Part shown: positions 1 to 8,260 of the stretch, one piece after another
Layout: each line of letters begins with the position of its first letter
Position numbering within the stretch: the stretch's first letter is position 1
Program-made: the position numbers and the translations under genes
Notes under the pieces: model-generated
Database searches by the model: none
Told to the model about the DNA's origin: nothing
Seen by the model: the letters and a program-made list of their open reading frames with translations, nothing else
DNA from: a virus
Strand: one strand, 5' to 3'
Length of the DNA stretch: 62,857 nucleotides
IMG/VR virus record: IMGVR_UViG_3300024308_000007
Location: 1-62,857 of that record

Positions 1-237
1 GCTGTCCATGGCGCCGTGTTCAAGATGCAGGCGATGACGATGGCCGAAGGAACGCATACACTGGCCAGTGCGGTGCAGTACGGCACCACCAAGGCGATCG
101 GCACCAAAGAGTATCCGCTGACCCTGGCCACACTGAACAATTTCATGATGGATGTGTCGAAGAACCCCGTCACGAACGCCAGGTGGACGCCGCAGGAAAT
201 CGCCAATGCCGGATTCGGTTTCAGCCTGATTAAATAG
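1..237 (+). CDS. 3' part of lectin-like tail protein paralogue 4 (continues from 61822)
   Basis: These are the last 78 codons of the gene that starts at 61822; the contig was opened inside it. Bases 1-127 repeat 62731-62857 in the same reading frame, so the joined product is 381 residues (909 + 237 nt). The ATG at 16 is internal and should not be used as a start. This end of the protein follows the lectin-like region and carries no motif I recognise. The next paralogue starts 10 bases after the stop. Confidence 0.9.
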   Translation, partial: AVHGAVFKMQAMTMAEGTHTLASAVQYGTTKAIGTKEYPLTLATLNNFMMDVSKNPVTNARWTPQEIANAGFGFSLIK

Positions 238-246
238 GGGATTACG

Positions 247-1371
247 ATGGCCATCATCGTGGCAGAAAACTTCAACTTCCTGGACACCGCATTCGCCGAT
301 GTTAAGGCGTCTTTGCTGGCGCGCGGGTACGTCTTCACCACCGATATGTCTATCTGGAACTCCGGTACAATCCGGACGCAGGTGGAAAACGGGGTGACTC
401 GCCCGTACTTGGTCACATCCAGCGACTACTATGCCAATAGCGGAAACACGTTTAACGCGTTCGGCCTGCCGCTGACCAATAACACGAACCCGTTCTACCT
501 GTCGTTCCGGCTGAAACTTAACGCCCCGTCGGCAAGCAACATGGTCGAATTTGGTATAGATACGCAGGGCAGCGCGGCTCTTGGTGCCAACCGTTTATTA
601 CGCGTCTTCAACACCGGCGGTCAGTTGCAGATTTTCCCTGGTTCCGGAACATCGGCTTCTGTCGGCGGAAAATACATCGTGATGCCTTATAACCAGTGGG
701 TCATGATTGAGGTGTTCCGTGCGGCGGACGGCAAGGTGAAAGTGTGGGTGGACGATATGCTGCTACTTGGCGCGTCTAACTTCGTTAACACGGCGCCGGT
801 GGCCGCTAACCCACGCGTCTACCTTGGGCCATTCCGTAACGGGAATTTCATTCAGGGTCGGTATGAATGGTTGATCTCCGACCTGGTGCTGGTAGATGCC
901 GCACTGCCGGGGCAACAAAACCGCGTCGGATCTACCGGCCGCGTGGAATCCGTACCCTACACCGCCGACGTCACCGCCGAGTGGGCGCCCCCTGCCGGTG
1001 TTACCGACCCACATAACACGCTGATGACGTCATGGAAGTCGGTGCCAGACACCACGAAGATCCTGACCGGTACCGTTGCTGGCCAGCGCGAGAAATATCA
1101 GGTGGGGGCGGTGCCGAAGTCCCGCGCGGATAACGACGTCGTCCTGGCCGTCGGGATAGAGCGCCGCGCTAATAACGCCGGTGGTGCCGCGCACACATTC
1201 GCATCGGAAATCGACCTGGGCGCTGGCAACGTTGAGGTGGACAGTGTTACGCTGGCCGCCGGAGCCGGATACCAATACATCCCGAAATTCATGGATAAAA
1301 AGCCCGACGGCTCTAACTGGACAATGGCAGACGTCGCTGCCATGAAGTCCGGTTTCGTCGTTAAATCATAA
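247..1371 (+). CDS. Lectin-like (LamG/concanavalin fold) tail protein, paralogue 5
   Basis: 374 residues, fifth and last member of a tandem series (58850, 59795, 60778, 61822, 247). It begins with a short acidic, aromatic N-terminus. A region of about 190 residues follows in which alternating beta-strands resemble a concanavalin/LamG jelly roll (IEVFRAADGKVKVWVDD is the typical penultimate strand pair; similar strings occur in the paralogues). After that comes a C-terminal domain with the TAEWAPP-type motif shared by the set (NEWAPS, KEWSPA, TQWTIV). A role as tail-fibre or virion decoration protein is inferred from position after the tail-tip gene and from the fold impression. No enzyme motif is seen. 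The gene is preceded by a purine-rich ribosome-binding site (AGGGGAT). Confidence 0.75.
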   Translation: MAIIVAENFNFLDTAFADVKASLLARGYVFTTDMSIWNSGTIRTQVENGVTRPYLVTSSDYYANSGNTFNAFGLPLTNNTNPFYLSFRLKLNAPSASNMVEFGIDTQGSAALGANRLLRVFNTGGQLQIFPGSGTSASVGGKYIVMPYNQWVMIEVFRAADGKVKVWVDDMLLLGASNFVNTAPVAANPRVYLGPFRNGNFIQGRYEWLISDLVLVDAALPGQQNRVGSTGRVESVPYTADVTAEWAPPAGVTDPHNTLMTSWKSVPDTTKILTGTVAGQREKYQVGAVPKSRADNDVVLAVGIERRANNAGGAAHTFASEIDLGAGNVEVDSVTLAAGAGYQYIPKFMDKKPDGSNWTMADVAAMKSGFVVKS

Positions 1372-1380
1372 GGACTTTCC

Positions 1381-3501
1381 ATGGCCGAAGAACTTTACAT
1401 GGGGACATACCGCCTGACCGCCGTTACTGCGCGGTCGATGGCGGTAGATGTCGCGGGCGCGGTACCAACATCCCGCATCGCCATGATCTACGCGGATAGT
1501 CCCAAACTACAGATGGCCACCAGCCGGTTGCTCGCGGTTACGGCGAACACCCGCAGTCCGGACATCCTCGGTGCGGTACCTGCCGCCCGCATGGCCATGA
1601 TCTATTCCGACCCGCCGAATTTCCAGATGGCCAATTACAGGGTGTCGGTGGTCACGGCGAACACCCGCAGTCCGGACATCCTCGGCCTCGCTACGGCGGG
1701 GCGCGTCGCTTTCGTTATTTCCCCGCCAGCGGGATACGCGGCCGCCGGACGCATCGCTTTTATCATCAACCAGCAGGAAACCGGACCGGCCGCATACGTG
1801 CCGCAGTTCTTCATGAAGGTGCAGCAGAAGGAAGCCTGGCCAACGGTGGACGACACGGTTTCCACGACGCGCGCGCTGCAGGTGTTCCAGAAAGTCGTCC
1901 AGAAAGAGGACGTCACGATGCCGTGGTCGCAGACCCGCGTCGTCTCCGAATCGCTGAAAGTCCTGCAGCAGCTTGCCTATGCGTTCGACCAGTCGAACAC
2001 CCGCGTCATGTCCGAAGCCATGCAGGTTCTCCAGTCCGACCTTCACCAGCACATTCCGGTTTCCATGGACTACGTGCTGTCGGAAGCCATGCAGGTCGTC
2101 CAGCAGACCCCGATGCAGATCTGGCAATCGCCACATTACGCGCTGTCACTGGCGCAGTGGGAGCTATACAAAACGCCGATGGGATTCCTGCCGCGCTCGA
2201 CTACCACGGCATACCACACGTCGCTGAAAGTGCTGCAGGGGACGGAAGAAGGGTATCTGCCATGGTCGACAACAACCGTTGGTCAGGTGGCCGTGAAGAC
2301 CCTGTTCGACTATGTGTCGCCGATGCCGGATCAGGGTACCAACGAGGTCTACCAGGAAACGCTGCTGGCGCTGCAGCACACCGACGGCGAAGTCGGCATC
2401 GTTGGTCCGGAAGAGGCGCGCCAGTTGGCCATGCAGGCACTACAGAGTGCGCCGGCCCCGCTGCCGCAGTCGGACACCCGCGCGCTGTCGCTGGCGGAAT
2501 TCGTGCTGCAGGAAGAACACTACGACCCGCCGGAAAGCATTGGCAAGACCAGCGGGCTACAGACGGTCATGAAAGTGGCCATCGAATCTACTGATTTCAT
2601 CAATCCGGAAATCATGCAGTCGCAGACGCCAGTTCGCCAGGTTGTCGTGAAAGCGCTGCAGGAATCCGAGCCGATGGAAATGTGGGTGTCTCCGGCCATT
2701 GTGCCGCAGGCGCACATCGAATGGCTGCAGGGCGCGGACTACCCGTCCCCTGGCGACATGGTACCGCCCGACAAAGCGGCACTGGTGACGCAGTTGGGTA
2801 TCCGCACCCTGCAACACGCCGACTTCGATAAACCACAATCCAATACGCGCGCGCTGCAGATGGTCCAGATGACATCGCAGTACCTGTTCTACACGCCAGC
2901 GTCTGACCTCGCCGAGAAGGGGATCTTTATCGGACAAATGATGGAGGCGGTAGCGCGGGAAGTGTCGTATCCTGATCCTGCAGAGCCGATTTCACCGGTT
3001 TATGCAGATCAGATAGCCGTGATTGCCGCTTATACCGACGACAAGTTCCCGGACCCGACAAAAGAAGCCAAACCAGGCGAAGCATTCCTGGTCGTAGAAA
3101 CCATCGCGTCCGGCGTGGAATACCCTGATCCTAGCGTTAGCCAGGTGTGGGCGGAAGTAACGCAGACAATCGTGCAAAAATCGTCCAGCGATACTTTCCC
3201 TGACCCGTCGGTTCCGGTATCATCCGTCGCCCTAACGCAAATTTCGATTCAGGCTTCCACCAATGCGGATTATCCAGATCCGGCGAACATGGTGTCTCCT
3301 GCCGAAGTGAGCCAGGCAATTAGTCAGGTGTCTCACAAATCAACGTTCCCGAATCCAGCTAATCCGGCGTCCACAATAACTGTCGATCAGACGTTACAGA
3401 TGGTGGCCATACCGGATGTGACTCTGTACGGGGTACCAGATTATGCGATTAAACACCGTCCAATTATCACAATCAGCATCGTGTACATTCAAACGTCTTG
3501 A
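1381..3501 (+). CDS. Large repeat-containing virion protein, probable tail fibre component
   Basis: 706 residues, almost entirely repeats. Residues about 1-125 hold three units of about 40 residues (TARSMAVDVAGAVP..RIAMIY, then two with TANTRSPDILG). Residues about 140-520 hold more than a dozen units of 24-28 residues built around TRxxSEAMxVLQ (for example RVMSEAMQVLQ, YVLSEAMQVVQ, RALQMVQ). The last part has units carrying (Y/F)PDP about every 30 residues. The protein ends ITISIVYIQTS. I do not recognise a family. The regular spacing of a hydrophobic VLQ core with polar turns suggests a fibrous or solenoid fold. It is the last gene of the tail region and is followed by lysis genes without a terminator. 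Confidence 0.75.
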   Translation: MAEELYMGTYRLTAVTARSMAVDVAGAVPTSRIAMIYADSPKLQMATSRLLAVTANTRSPDILGAVPAARMAMIYSDPPNFQMANYRVSVVTANTRSPDILGLATAGRVAFVISPPAGYAAAGRIAFIINQQETGPAAYVPQFFMKVQQKEAWPTVDDTVSTTRALQVFQKVVQKEDVTMPWSQTRVVSESLKVLQQLAYAFDQSNTRVMSEAMQVLQSDLHQHIPVSMDYVLSEAMQVVQQTPMQIWQSPHYALSLAQWELYKTPMGFLPRSTTTAYHTSLKVLQGTEEGYLPWSTTTVGQVAVKTLFDYVSPMPDQGTNEVYQETLLALQHTDGEVGIVGPEEARQLAMQALQSAPAPLPQSDTRALSLAEFVLQEEHYDPPESIGKTSGLQTVMKVAIESTDFINPEIMQSQTPVRQVVVKALQESEPMEMWVSPAIVPQAHIEWLQGADYPSPGDMVPPDKAALVTQLGIRTLQHADFDKPQSNTRALQMVQMTSQYLFYTPASDLAEKGIFIGQMMEAVAREVSYPDPAEPISPVYADQIAVIAAYTDDKFPDPTKEAKPGEAFLVVETIASGVEYPDPSVSQVWAEVTQTIVQKSSSDTFPDPSVPVSSVALTQISIQASTNADYPDPANMVSPAEVSQAISQVSHKSTFPNPANPASTITVDQTLQMVAIPDVTLYGVPDYAIKHRPIITISIVYIQTS
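1540..1685 (+). repeat. Perfect 32-bp direct repeat inside the repeat-protein gene
   Basis: Bases 1540-1571 and 1654-1685 are identical (both contain GAACACCCGCAGTCCGG) and encode the second and third copies of the N-terminal TANTRSPDILG unit. Identity at DNA level, while other units have diverged, indicates a recent duplication or gene conversion. Confidence 0.85.
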
Positions 3502-3547
3502 GGTATCCTTGAGGCGCGGATTACGCACTGCTACAGGGGGGTTATTT

Positions 3548-3826
3548 GTGAGCGACATTCCAGCGGGGGGTGCGCGCGAAAAAGTTAACTGGATTTCGTT
3601 GATCGGCGTCATGGTCACGATCCTCAGTTTAGGCGCGGCGGGGCTGCAGTACATCGGTACCGTCAACGCCAAAGCAGACTTCGCGCTTGCGCAGATCTCG
3701 GAAATGAAAACGCAACAGCGACAGTCGTCAGCCGATACCAGAGATGACCTCAAAAGTATCAACGCCAAACTGGATAACCTTATCCTGACTGTCGGCCGAA
3801 ATGGGACCACTAACGGGAAATACTAA
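3548..3826 (+). CDS. Small single-TM protein of the lysis cassette, candidate holin
   Basis: 92 residues from the GTG at 3548, chosen because a strong Shine-Dalgarno (CAGGGGGG) lies 7 bases upstream; the upstream ATG at 3443 would overlap the previous gene. Residues about 13-33 (WISLIGVMVTILSLGAAGLQY) form one membrane segment, followed by a charged helical tail rich in K, Q and D. The gene sits directly before the endolysin. Position and topology fit a holin/pinholin or an accessory membrane protein, but a single-TM holin with a long cytoplasmic tail is not a family I can name, so the function is inferred from context only. Confidence 0.6.
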   Translation: MSDIPAGGAREKVNWISLIGVMVTILSLGAAGLQYIGTVNAKADFALAQISEMKTQQRQSSADTRDDLKSINAKLDNLILTVGRNGTTNGKY

Positions 3827-3828
3827 CA

Positions 3829-4527
3829 ATGGCCAAACAACAGCCACGCGGGATTCGTAACAACAATCCCGGCAACATTGAATGGGGATCGCCGTGGCAG
3901 GGCTTAGTACCTGCCTCACAAAAAACCGACCCGCGCTTCGCTCAGTTCGTTGACCCCGTCAGCGGTATCAGGGCGATCGCGGTGACGTTGATCACGTACT
4001 ACGACAAGCGCAAGGCTAACGACGGCAGCAAGATTGACTCGGTACGCGAGGTGATCGAGCGCTGGGCGCCAGCCACGGAAAACAACGTGACCGCTTACGC
4101 CAAGCAGGTCGCCGCGTTGCTGAAAGTCGACCCGAACTCGGAAACCCTGAACATGCACGACTACGATACCCTTCGTGGTCTGGTGGAAGGGATTATTCGC
4201 CACGAGAACGGGCCTGGTCCTCTGACCAACGGTAACACCTGGTACAAGGACGATGTCATCCAGGAAGCGCTGCGCCGCGCCGGTGTAGTGCCTACCGAGA
4301 AGAAAGTCGTCACCACTACCACCGTGGCCGCAACCGCGACCGCCGGTGTGGGTATCGACCAACTGGCGGGCGTTATCCCGCAGGTCACCTCGGCAATCAG
4401 TAACAGCCGCGATGACCTGACGTCCGGCGAATGGATGCGCATCGCTATCGGCGTCGTCATGGTGGGGGCGGCCATCGCGCTGGCGTACTCCCACTGGCGC
4501 CGTCAGAAGCTGGCCACGGCGGCGTAA
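3829..4527 (+). CDS. Endolysin-like peptidoglycan-degrading protein with C-terminal membrane anchor
   Basis: 232 residues. The N-terminus PRGIRNNNPGNIEW followed by PRFAQFVDPVSGIRA is the signature of the 'structural protein P5'/lytic glycosidase-like phage proteins that cut peptidoglycan. Conserved acidic and aromatic positions continue to about residue 145. A Thr/Val/Ala-rich linker follows, then a clear transmembrane segment at about residues 203-222 (IAIGVVMVGAAIALAYSH) with a positive tail (HWRRQK). Most soluble endolysins lack a C-terminal anchor, so release may depend on membrane depolarisation rather than passage through a large holin hole. It overlaps the i-spanin start by one base (TAATG). 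Confidence 0.75.
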   Translation: MAKQQPRGIRNNNPGNIEWGSPWQGLVPASQKTDPRFAQFVDPVSGIRAIAVTLITYYDKRKANDGSKIDSVREVIERWAPATENNVTAYAKQVAALLKVDPNSETLNMHDYDTLRGLVEGIIRHENGPGPLTNGNTWYKDDVIQEALRRAGVVPTEKKVVTTTTVAATATAGVGIDQLAGVIPQVTSAISNSRDDLTSGEWMRIAIGVVMVGAAIALAYSHWRRQKLATAA

Positions 4528-4769
4528 TGGCCATCTGGCAACGGATTAAAGGGTGGCTCATTGTGGCCGCCCTTTTCGTTGGTGGTCTGTTCACTGCGTT
4601 CTATCGGGGCCGGCGCGACGGCAAAGAGGAACAGAAACAGGAGCAGATGGTCAACGACTTCCAGGTTCACGTTGAAGCGGAGAAGAAGATCAATGAAGCG
4701 CGCCAGGATGTTAACTCTATGTCTGATGACGATCTCAATAAGCGTACTGACGACTGGATGCGGGACTAA
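4527..4769 (+). CDS. i-spanin (Rz-like inner-membrane subunit)
   Basis: 80 residues from the ATG at 4527, which overlaps the endolysin stop (TAATG). An N-terminal membrane segment (IKGWLIVAALFVGGLFTAFY) is followed by a charged, helical periplasmic region (RDGKEEQKQEQMVNDFQ). This is the class II inner-membrane spanin layout. The o-spanin gene lies largely inside it in the +1 frame, the classic Rz/Rz1 arrangement. The pair would fuse inner and outer membranes in the last step of Gram-negative lysis. Confidence 0.85.
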   Translation: MAIWQRIKGWLIVAALFVGGLFTAFYRGRRDGKEEQKQEQMVNDFQVHVEAEKKINEARQDVNSMSDDDLNKRTDDWMRD

Positions 4770-4929
4770 GCCGACGCTGGCACCCGCGTTTTGTTCGGTG
4801 GCCACGCCGTTCTACCCAAGCCGGAAAGACGTGCTGACGGACGGGACAAAGCGGCAAATCGTCACCCACAATGAAATCGGTGTCCGGCTATGCGGCTGGC
4901 AACCACCGAATAAAAAGAACCCCGCGTAG
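4693..4929 (+). CDS. o-spanin (Rz1-like outer-membrane lipoprotein)
   Basis: 78 residues from the ATG at 4693 (an ATG at 4708 is an alternative). A short hydrophobic signal ends in the lipobox LTTGC, with the lipidated Cys encoded at 4759. The mature part is about 55 residues (TKPTLAPAFCS...) with an extra Cys pair. The start lies inside the i-spanin gene in another frame, and the gene runs 160 bases past it. The terminator hairpin overlaps its last codons. Confidence 0.85.
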   Translation: MKRARMLTLCLMTISISVLTTGCGTKPTLAPAFCSVATPFYPSRKDVLTDGTKRQIVTHNEIGVRLCGWQPPNKKNPA

Positions 4930-4945
4930 TGCGGGGTTTTCATTT
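4914..4945. terminator. Bidirectional terminator between convergent units
   Basis: The stem CCCCGC (4920-4925) / GCGGGG (4931-4936) is followed by TTTT on the plus strand. On the minus strand the same stem is followed by a T-run from the AAAAAGAA at 4912-4919. It separates the late/lysis unit (plus) from the long minus operon, whose last gene stops at 4944. Confidence 0.8.
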
Positions 4946-5519
4946 AGAGGGGCTTACCGAATCCCTTGGCCACCGAACGATCGGGGTCGTCTTCGGCGAG
5001 ATCCCATACCGTCTGTTCGCGCGCTTTCGCAAACTCGTCCATGGCCAGACTGTCCCCGAACGCTTTAACCGCGAACTGTTCCACCATCCGGATGGCCTCT
5101 TCCTTCCCTGACAGGTGGTCGGGGTCATCCATCTGATAGAGATACGCGGCATACGCGCCCAATGCTTTGCCGGTCATCAACCATGCACCGTCGGGGTCGG
5201 TGGCGTCGTACAGGCTCTTCTCTGCCGGTTCGAACTCCACGTCGCGGATTTGCGATTGCCCCGGACCGGTGATCCCGCGCACCTTCACCAGTTCTTTCAC
5301 CAGGCGCGCATGTTCTTCCAGTTGGCGATGGACAGGGATGGTGTTGTCGAACACCGCCGTCATCGTTCTCCCGTCCGCCAGGTAGACGTCGAAATGCGCG
5401 CTGTCTTTGTCCGTCGCTGGCCAGAATACTCCGACCGCCCTGACGTCCTGTAAGTCCAGCAGCAGGCCGCCCATGGCGTTTCCGCGCAGGCCGTTCGTGT
5501 TGATGTAGTGCATGGACAT
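4944..5519 (-). CDS. Hypothetical phage protein (191 aa), last gene of minus operon
   Basis: The N-terminal half reads like a small beta-rich domain (LLLDLQDVRAVGVFWPATDK, then DVYLADGRTMTAVFDN). The C-terminal half is helical and acidic, with no catalytic motif I recognise. The start codon overlaps the stop of the upstream gene at 5519, indicating translational coupling. Function unknown. Confidence 0.7.
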   Translation of the reverse strand: MSMHYINTNGLRGNAMGGLLLDLQDVRAVGVFWPATDKDSAHFDVYLADGRTMTAVFDNTIPVHRQLEEHARLVKELVKVRGITGPGQSQIRDVEFEPAEKSLYDATDPDGAWLMTGKALGAYAAYLYQMDDPDHLSGKEEAIRMVEQFAVKAFGDSLAMDEFAKAREQTVWDLAEDDPDRSVAKGFGKPL

Positions 5520-6571
5520 TAGATGTCCTCCTCAAAGCTGTCAGGACGGGAATTGCGCTCGGCTTCCAGTTCCAGGTGCATCACTGCAGCGCACGAATAA
5601 ACGATGGCGCCAAGGATCTCTTTGACGTCCTGGCCATACGGCAGGCCGGTACACTCTTCCAGCTTTTTGGATGCCTGGCCGAGCAGGAAGCCGGTACCGA
5701 ATTTATCCGCCAGTTGCATCAACGGCTGCTTGGCGAACGGCTTGTTGTTGGCGTGGCGCTCTTTCCCTTTACCGCGCGCTGCCTGGTCATACGCCAGAGC
5801 CAGGACGTGGAAGAGGTCGTCGTATCCCGGCACCGTGCGTATCCAGTGCAGCTTACCTTCGAACAGTTCGTCTTTCAGGCGGCTAATGAACTGGTCGGGG
5901 ACGTTCCGGCCATGGGTCTGCGTATAGAATCCGGTGTTCGGCTTTTTCGTGCCTGCCCGCGGCATCTCCGGAACCGGCGGCGGGGCTTCGTCCCATGGCA
6001 GCGGCGGCAGGCTGTTACGGAACAGCAACGGGGTGATCTCCCATCCGCGCGCTTTGATGAACATGAGGAAGTTCGACGCGTCCGCCATGTGGCCTTTCAG
6101 GATGTTCTTGAACGCCAGTTCTAATGCGTCTTTCACTCTAAAGGATTCATCATCCCATCGCATGAAGTCGAGATCCCCGCCGCGCTTCTCGCCCTGCAGC
6201 AGACCGCCGAACATCAAGTCGATGTGGACTTTGAACACTTCCTGCAGGTGGACAGGTATGCCGCTCAGGTCGATTTCGAACACGTTCGGGTTAGGCTTGG
6301 GTACCGGAGCAGGAGGGAAGTATCCACACAATGCCAGTTGTTCTTTCAACTTATTGTGGAAACGGCTTTCCGGCTTGCCGAGGACGTATTTTACCTCTGC
6401 GGCGAACTGTTCCGGAGTCGGATTCGAATTTGGGCGGCAATCTGACACACGTTCTGGCGCGACCTTTTCGAACCCTGTTTTTTGCAGAACTTTTATCAGT
6501 TCGTTCAGTTCACGGTCGCCGCCGTTACGGGCCAGCACGTCTTCCACCCAACGTACATTTCTCATGCTCAT
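5519..6571 (-). CDS. Hypothetical phage protein (350 aa) with acidic C-terminus
   Basis: Mostly helical, with a proline-rich linker (PLPWDEAPPPVPEMPRAG, about residues 188-205) between two domains. The central helix HMADASNFLMFIKARG faintly recalls the His/Asp helices of all-alpha nucleotide pyrophosphohydrolases, but the paired EExxE/ExxD motif is absent, so I do not assign that family. It ends RPDSFEEDI, one of the acidic C-terminal tails shared by many proteins here. Confidence 0.65.
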   Translation of the reverse strand: MSMRNVRWVEDVLARNGGDRELNELIKVLQKTGFEKVAPERVSDCRPNSNPTPEQFAAEVKYVLGKPESRFHNKLKEQLALCGYFPPAPVPKPNPNVFEIDLSGIPVHLQEVFKVHIDLMFGGLLQGEKRGGDLDFMRWDDESFRVKDALELAFKNILKGHMADASNFLMFIKARGWEITPLLFRNSLPPLPWDEAPPPVPEMPRAGTKKPNTGFYTQTHGRNVPDQFISRLKDELFEGKLHWIRTVPGYDDLFHVLALAYDQAARGKGKERHANNKPFAKQPLMQLADKFGTGFLLGQASKKLEECTGLPYGQDVKEILGAIVYSCAAVMHLELEAERNSRPDSFEEDI

Positions 6572-6573
6572 GA

Positions 6574-7443
6574 TTAACCTTCCAGTGCGTAGTTTTCGTC
6601 GCCCGCTTCGTCAGCGGAGATGGTGTTTGTGGCGGCCGTCAGTGTGTGGCCATGGAGTTCGCAGAACATTTTAAAGTCAACTTCTGCGGCGTCTTTCTCT
6701 TCCTGAGTTTTCGCGTTGATATAGTTCACGTAGAGGTGCATAGCCTGGTTGCAGTCTTCGACGCTGCTGAAATGCAACTTGGCAGGGTCGAACGCATACA
6801 GGTTTCCTGTTTCATCGTTGAACATGAAGTACGGGAACACCTCGTCGTGAACCTGGTACTGCCAGATTCCATCGCCGACCGGCTCCCACATCTGCCAGTC
6901 CTGATTGCGCTTCACCTCGGCGCGCTGCTGCTGGTTGGTCGACAACTGCAGGATGACGCGGAGGGTGCGGCCGCCGATCATGCGCGACACCTTCTTCTGG
7001 TGCTTATTGCGGGCGCGGTGCAGGTGTTCGGCTTCCTCTTTCACCCCATCCATTGTGCGGCCGCCCACGCGGCGTTTGTACTCCATGGCGCGCTGGTTGG
7101 TGAACTCGCGCATGATGTTATTGCTATGCACCTGGTAGTTGAAGATCAGGTCGCCGATTACTGTGGCGCCGCGGTTAGACGGGGCCGGCAGCACACGTCT
7201 TTTCGGCATTTCTTTCACGTACCCGCCGGTGCGGAAGTGCATGTTCTTCTGGCGCTTCTTCGCGTCGACCTTCTCGTTCCAGTCGTCTCGGTCAGCGGCG
7301 GCCATTAATTCCTGGCGAGCGTCTTCGCGGGACTTCTTGCCGTATGGCGCTGCCAGTGCCGGAGATTTACCGATAGAACGGCCGCCGGACAGTCCTAACA
7401 TAGTTGCCATGACAGCCATGGATTTCATGCCTAACGTTCTCAT
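6574..7443 (-). CDS. Hypothetical phage protein (289 aa)
   Basis: First gene after the promoter at 7479-7508, with a good ribosome-binding site (AAGGA, 8 bases before the ATG). The N-terminus (MKSMAVMATMLGLSGG) is mildly hydrophobic but is not a convincing signal peptide. The middle is strongly basic (residues about 45-165, many K/R and Q), which suggests nucleic acid contact, and the C-terminal third is acidic. No known domain recognised. Confidence 0.65.
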   Translation of the reverse strand: MRTLGMKSMAVMATMLGLSGGRSIGKSPALAAPYGKKSREDARQELMAAADRDDWNEKVDAKKRQKNMHFRTGGYVKEMPKRRVLPAPSNRGATVIGDLIFNYQVHSNNIMREFTNQRAMEYKRRVGGRTMDGVKEEAEHLHRARNKHQKKVSRMIGGRTLRVILQLSTNQQQRAEVKRNQDWQMWEPVGDGIWQYQVHDEVFPYFMFNDETGNLYAFDPAKLHFSSVEDCNQAMHLYVNYINAKTQEEKDAAEVDFKMFCELHGHTLTAATNTISADEAGDENYALEG

Positions 7444-7478
7444 TTGTTCGTCCTTAGTGACGTGTTGAAGTTAATGAC

Positions 7479-7508
7479 AAAATACACCACCGTTGATTCG
7501 CATGTCAA
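7479..7508 (-). promoter_or_regulatory. Sigma70-type promoter, TTGACATGC class
   Basis: On the minus strand TTGACA (7503-7508) and TATTTT (7479-7484) are 18 bp apart. The spacer contains CGGTGGTGT immediately before the -10. The same words in the same positions recur at 10396-10425. It drives the gene at 7443 and those downstream of it. Confidence 0.75.
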
Positions 7509-7521
7509 CGAGTTTTCAGGA

Positions 7522-7549
7522 AATAAAAAATCCGGCTCGAAAGCCGGAT
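7522..7549 (-). terminator. Rho-independent terminator after the Dam-type methylase gene
   Basis: Read on the minus strand, TCCGGCT-TTCG-AGCCGGA (7531-7548) is followed by TTTTTTATTT. It separates the transcript ending with the methylase (stop at 7574) from the promoter for 7443. Confidence 0.85.
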
Positions 7550-7573
7550 CTCTTATCCCATCCCTGGAGGCTA

Positions 7574-8260
7574 CTACAACGAAAATGACTGGATATGTCG
7601 CTGCCGGAACTCTGCCAGTTCTTCCGCTCGCTGCCGACCGAATGCCAGAAGTTCTTTCCGGTGAATGTACACTGGTTCCTTGTCGCGGGGCAAGTGCTTA
7701 TTGAACACCAGCACGGCGCAGCCAAAGAACGCTGACTGCCGCGGTACCCGCTCTTTCGCGTTAAACCAGACCGGACGTTCGAACGCGACGCGCCCCTTGA
7801 TGAAGATGGTGCGATCCGGTTCGGTGTCCGGCCACCACGTCTCGCTGGTAGCGGCTTTAATCAGGAATGCGAAACGGCCGCCGCGCTCCCGTTCTTCCAG
7901 CGCCTTGTTGATAATCGGCGCCATACCGGTAATAGTCTCGCCCTCGTCCGACTGGATGATCGAATAAGGTGGATTAGCAAAGGCATAATCAGGCTCCCCG
8001 TTGGTTATCTCCTGCAGGCGGCCGGTCCAGTCCTGCAGCAGAGCGTTGTCCTCTGCAGTAAAGTATTCCGGACACTTGGAGTTTTGGCCATCGGTAAACA
8101 GGTCCAGCACGAACTTAGGCTGGCGGCGCTTCTCCGGCGGCAGCAGGATTTCGATGCCGTGGAAAAGCGCGTCACCGGTACGCCACTGGTCGCCCACCTC
8201 TTTCAGTTCGTGGTAGCGCTGATCCTTTACCGCTTCCAGTCGGCGCACATAGCTGTTCAT
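7574..8260 (-). CDS. DNA N6-adenine methyltransferase, phage Dam family
   Basis: 228 residues. DLFTDGQNSKCPEYFTAEDN near residue 52 and FANPPYS near residue 94 match the phage N6-adenine methyltransferase (Dam, PF05869-like) pattern. NPPY is the catalytic motif IV that flips and methylates adenine, and the cofactor is S-adenosylmethionine. A likely role is protection of phage DNA from host restriction. The recognition site cannot be read from sequence. It is encoded in the same operon as a C5 cytosine methylase (14415-15440). The start overlaps the stop of the upstream gene (ATGA-type overlap). Confidence 0.85.
   Translation of the reverse strand: MNSYVRRLEAVKDQRYHELKEVGDQWRTGDALFHGIEILLPPEKRRQPKFVLDLFTDGQNSKCPEYFTAEDNALLQDWTGRLQEITNGEPDYAFANPPYSIIQSDEGETITGMAPIINKALEERERGGRFAFLIKAATSETWWPDTEPDRTIFIKGRVAFERPVWFNAKERVPRQSAFFGCAVLVFNKHLPRDKEPVYIHRKELLAFGRQRAEELAEFRQRHIQSFSL

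Noticed and set aside
1381-3501. Diversity-generating retroelement target
   Set aside because: No reverse transcriptase and no adenine-biased template/variable repeat pair found; repeats are in-gene units.
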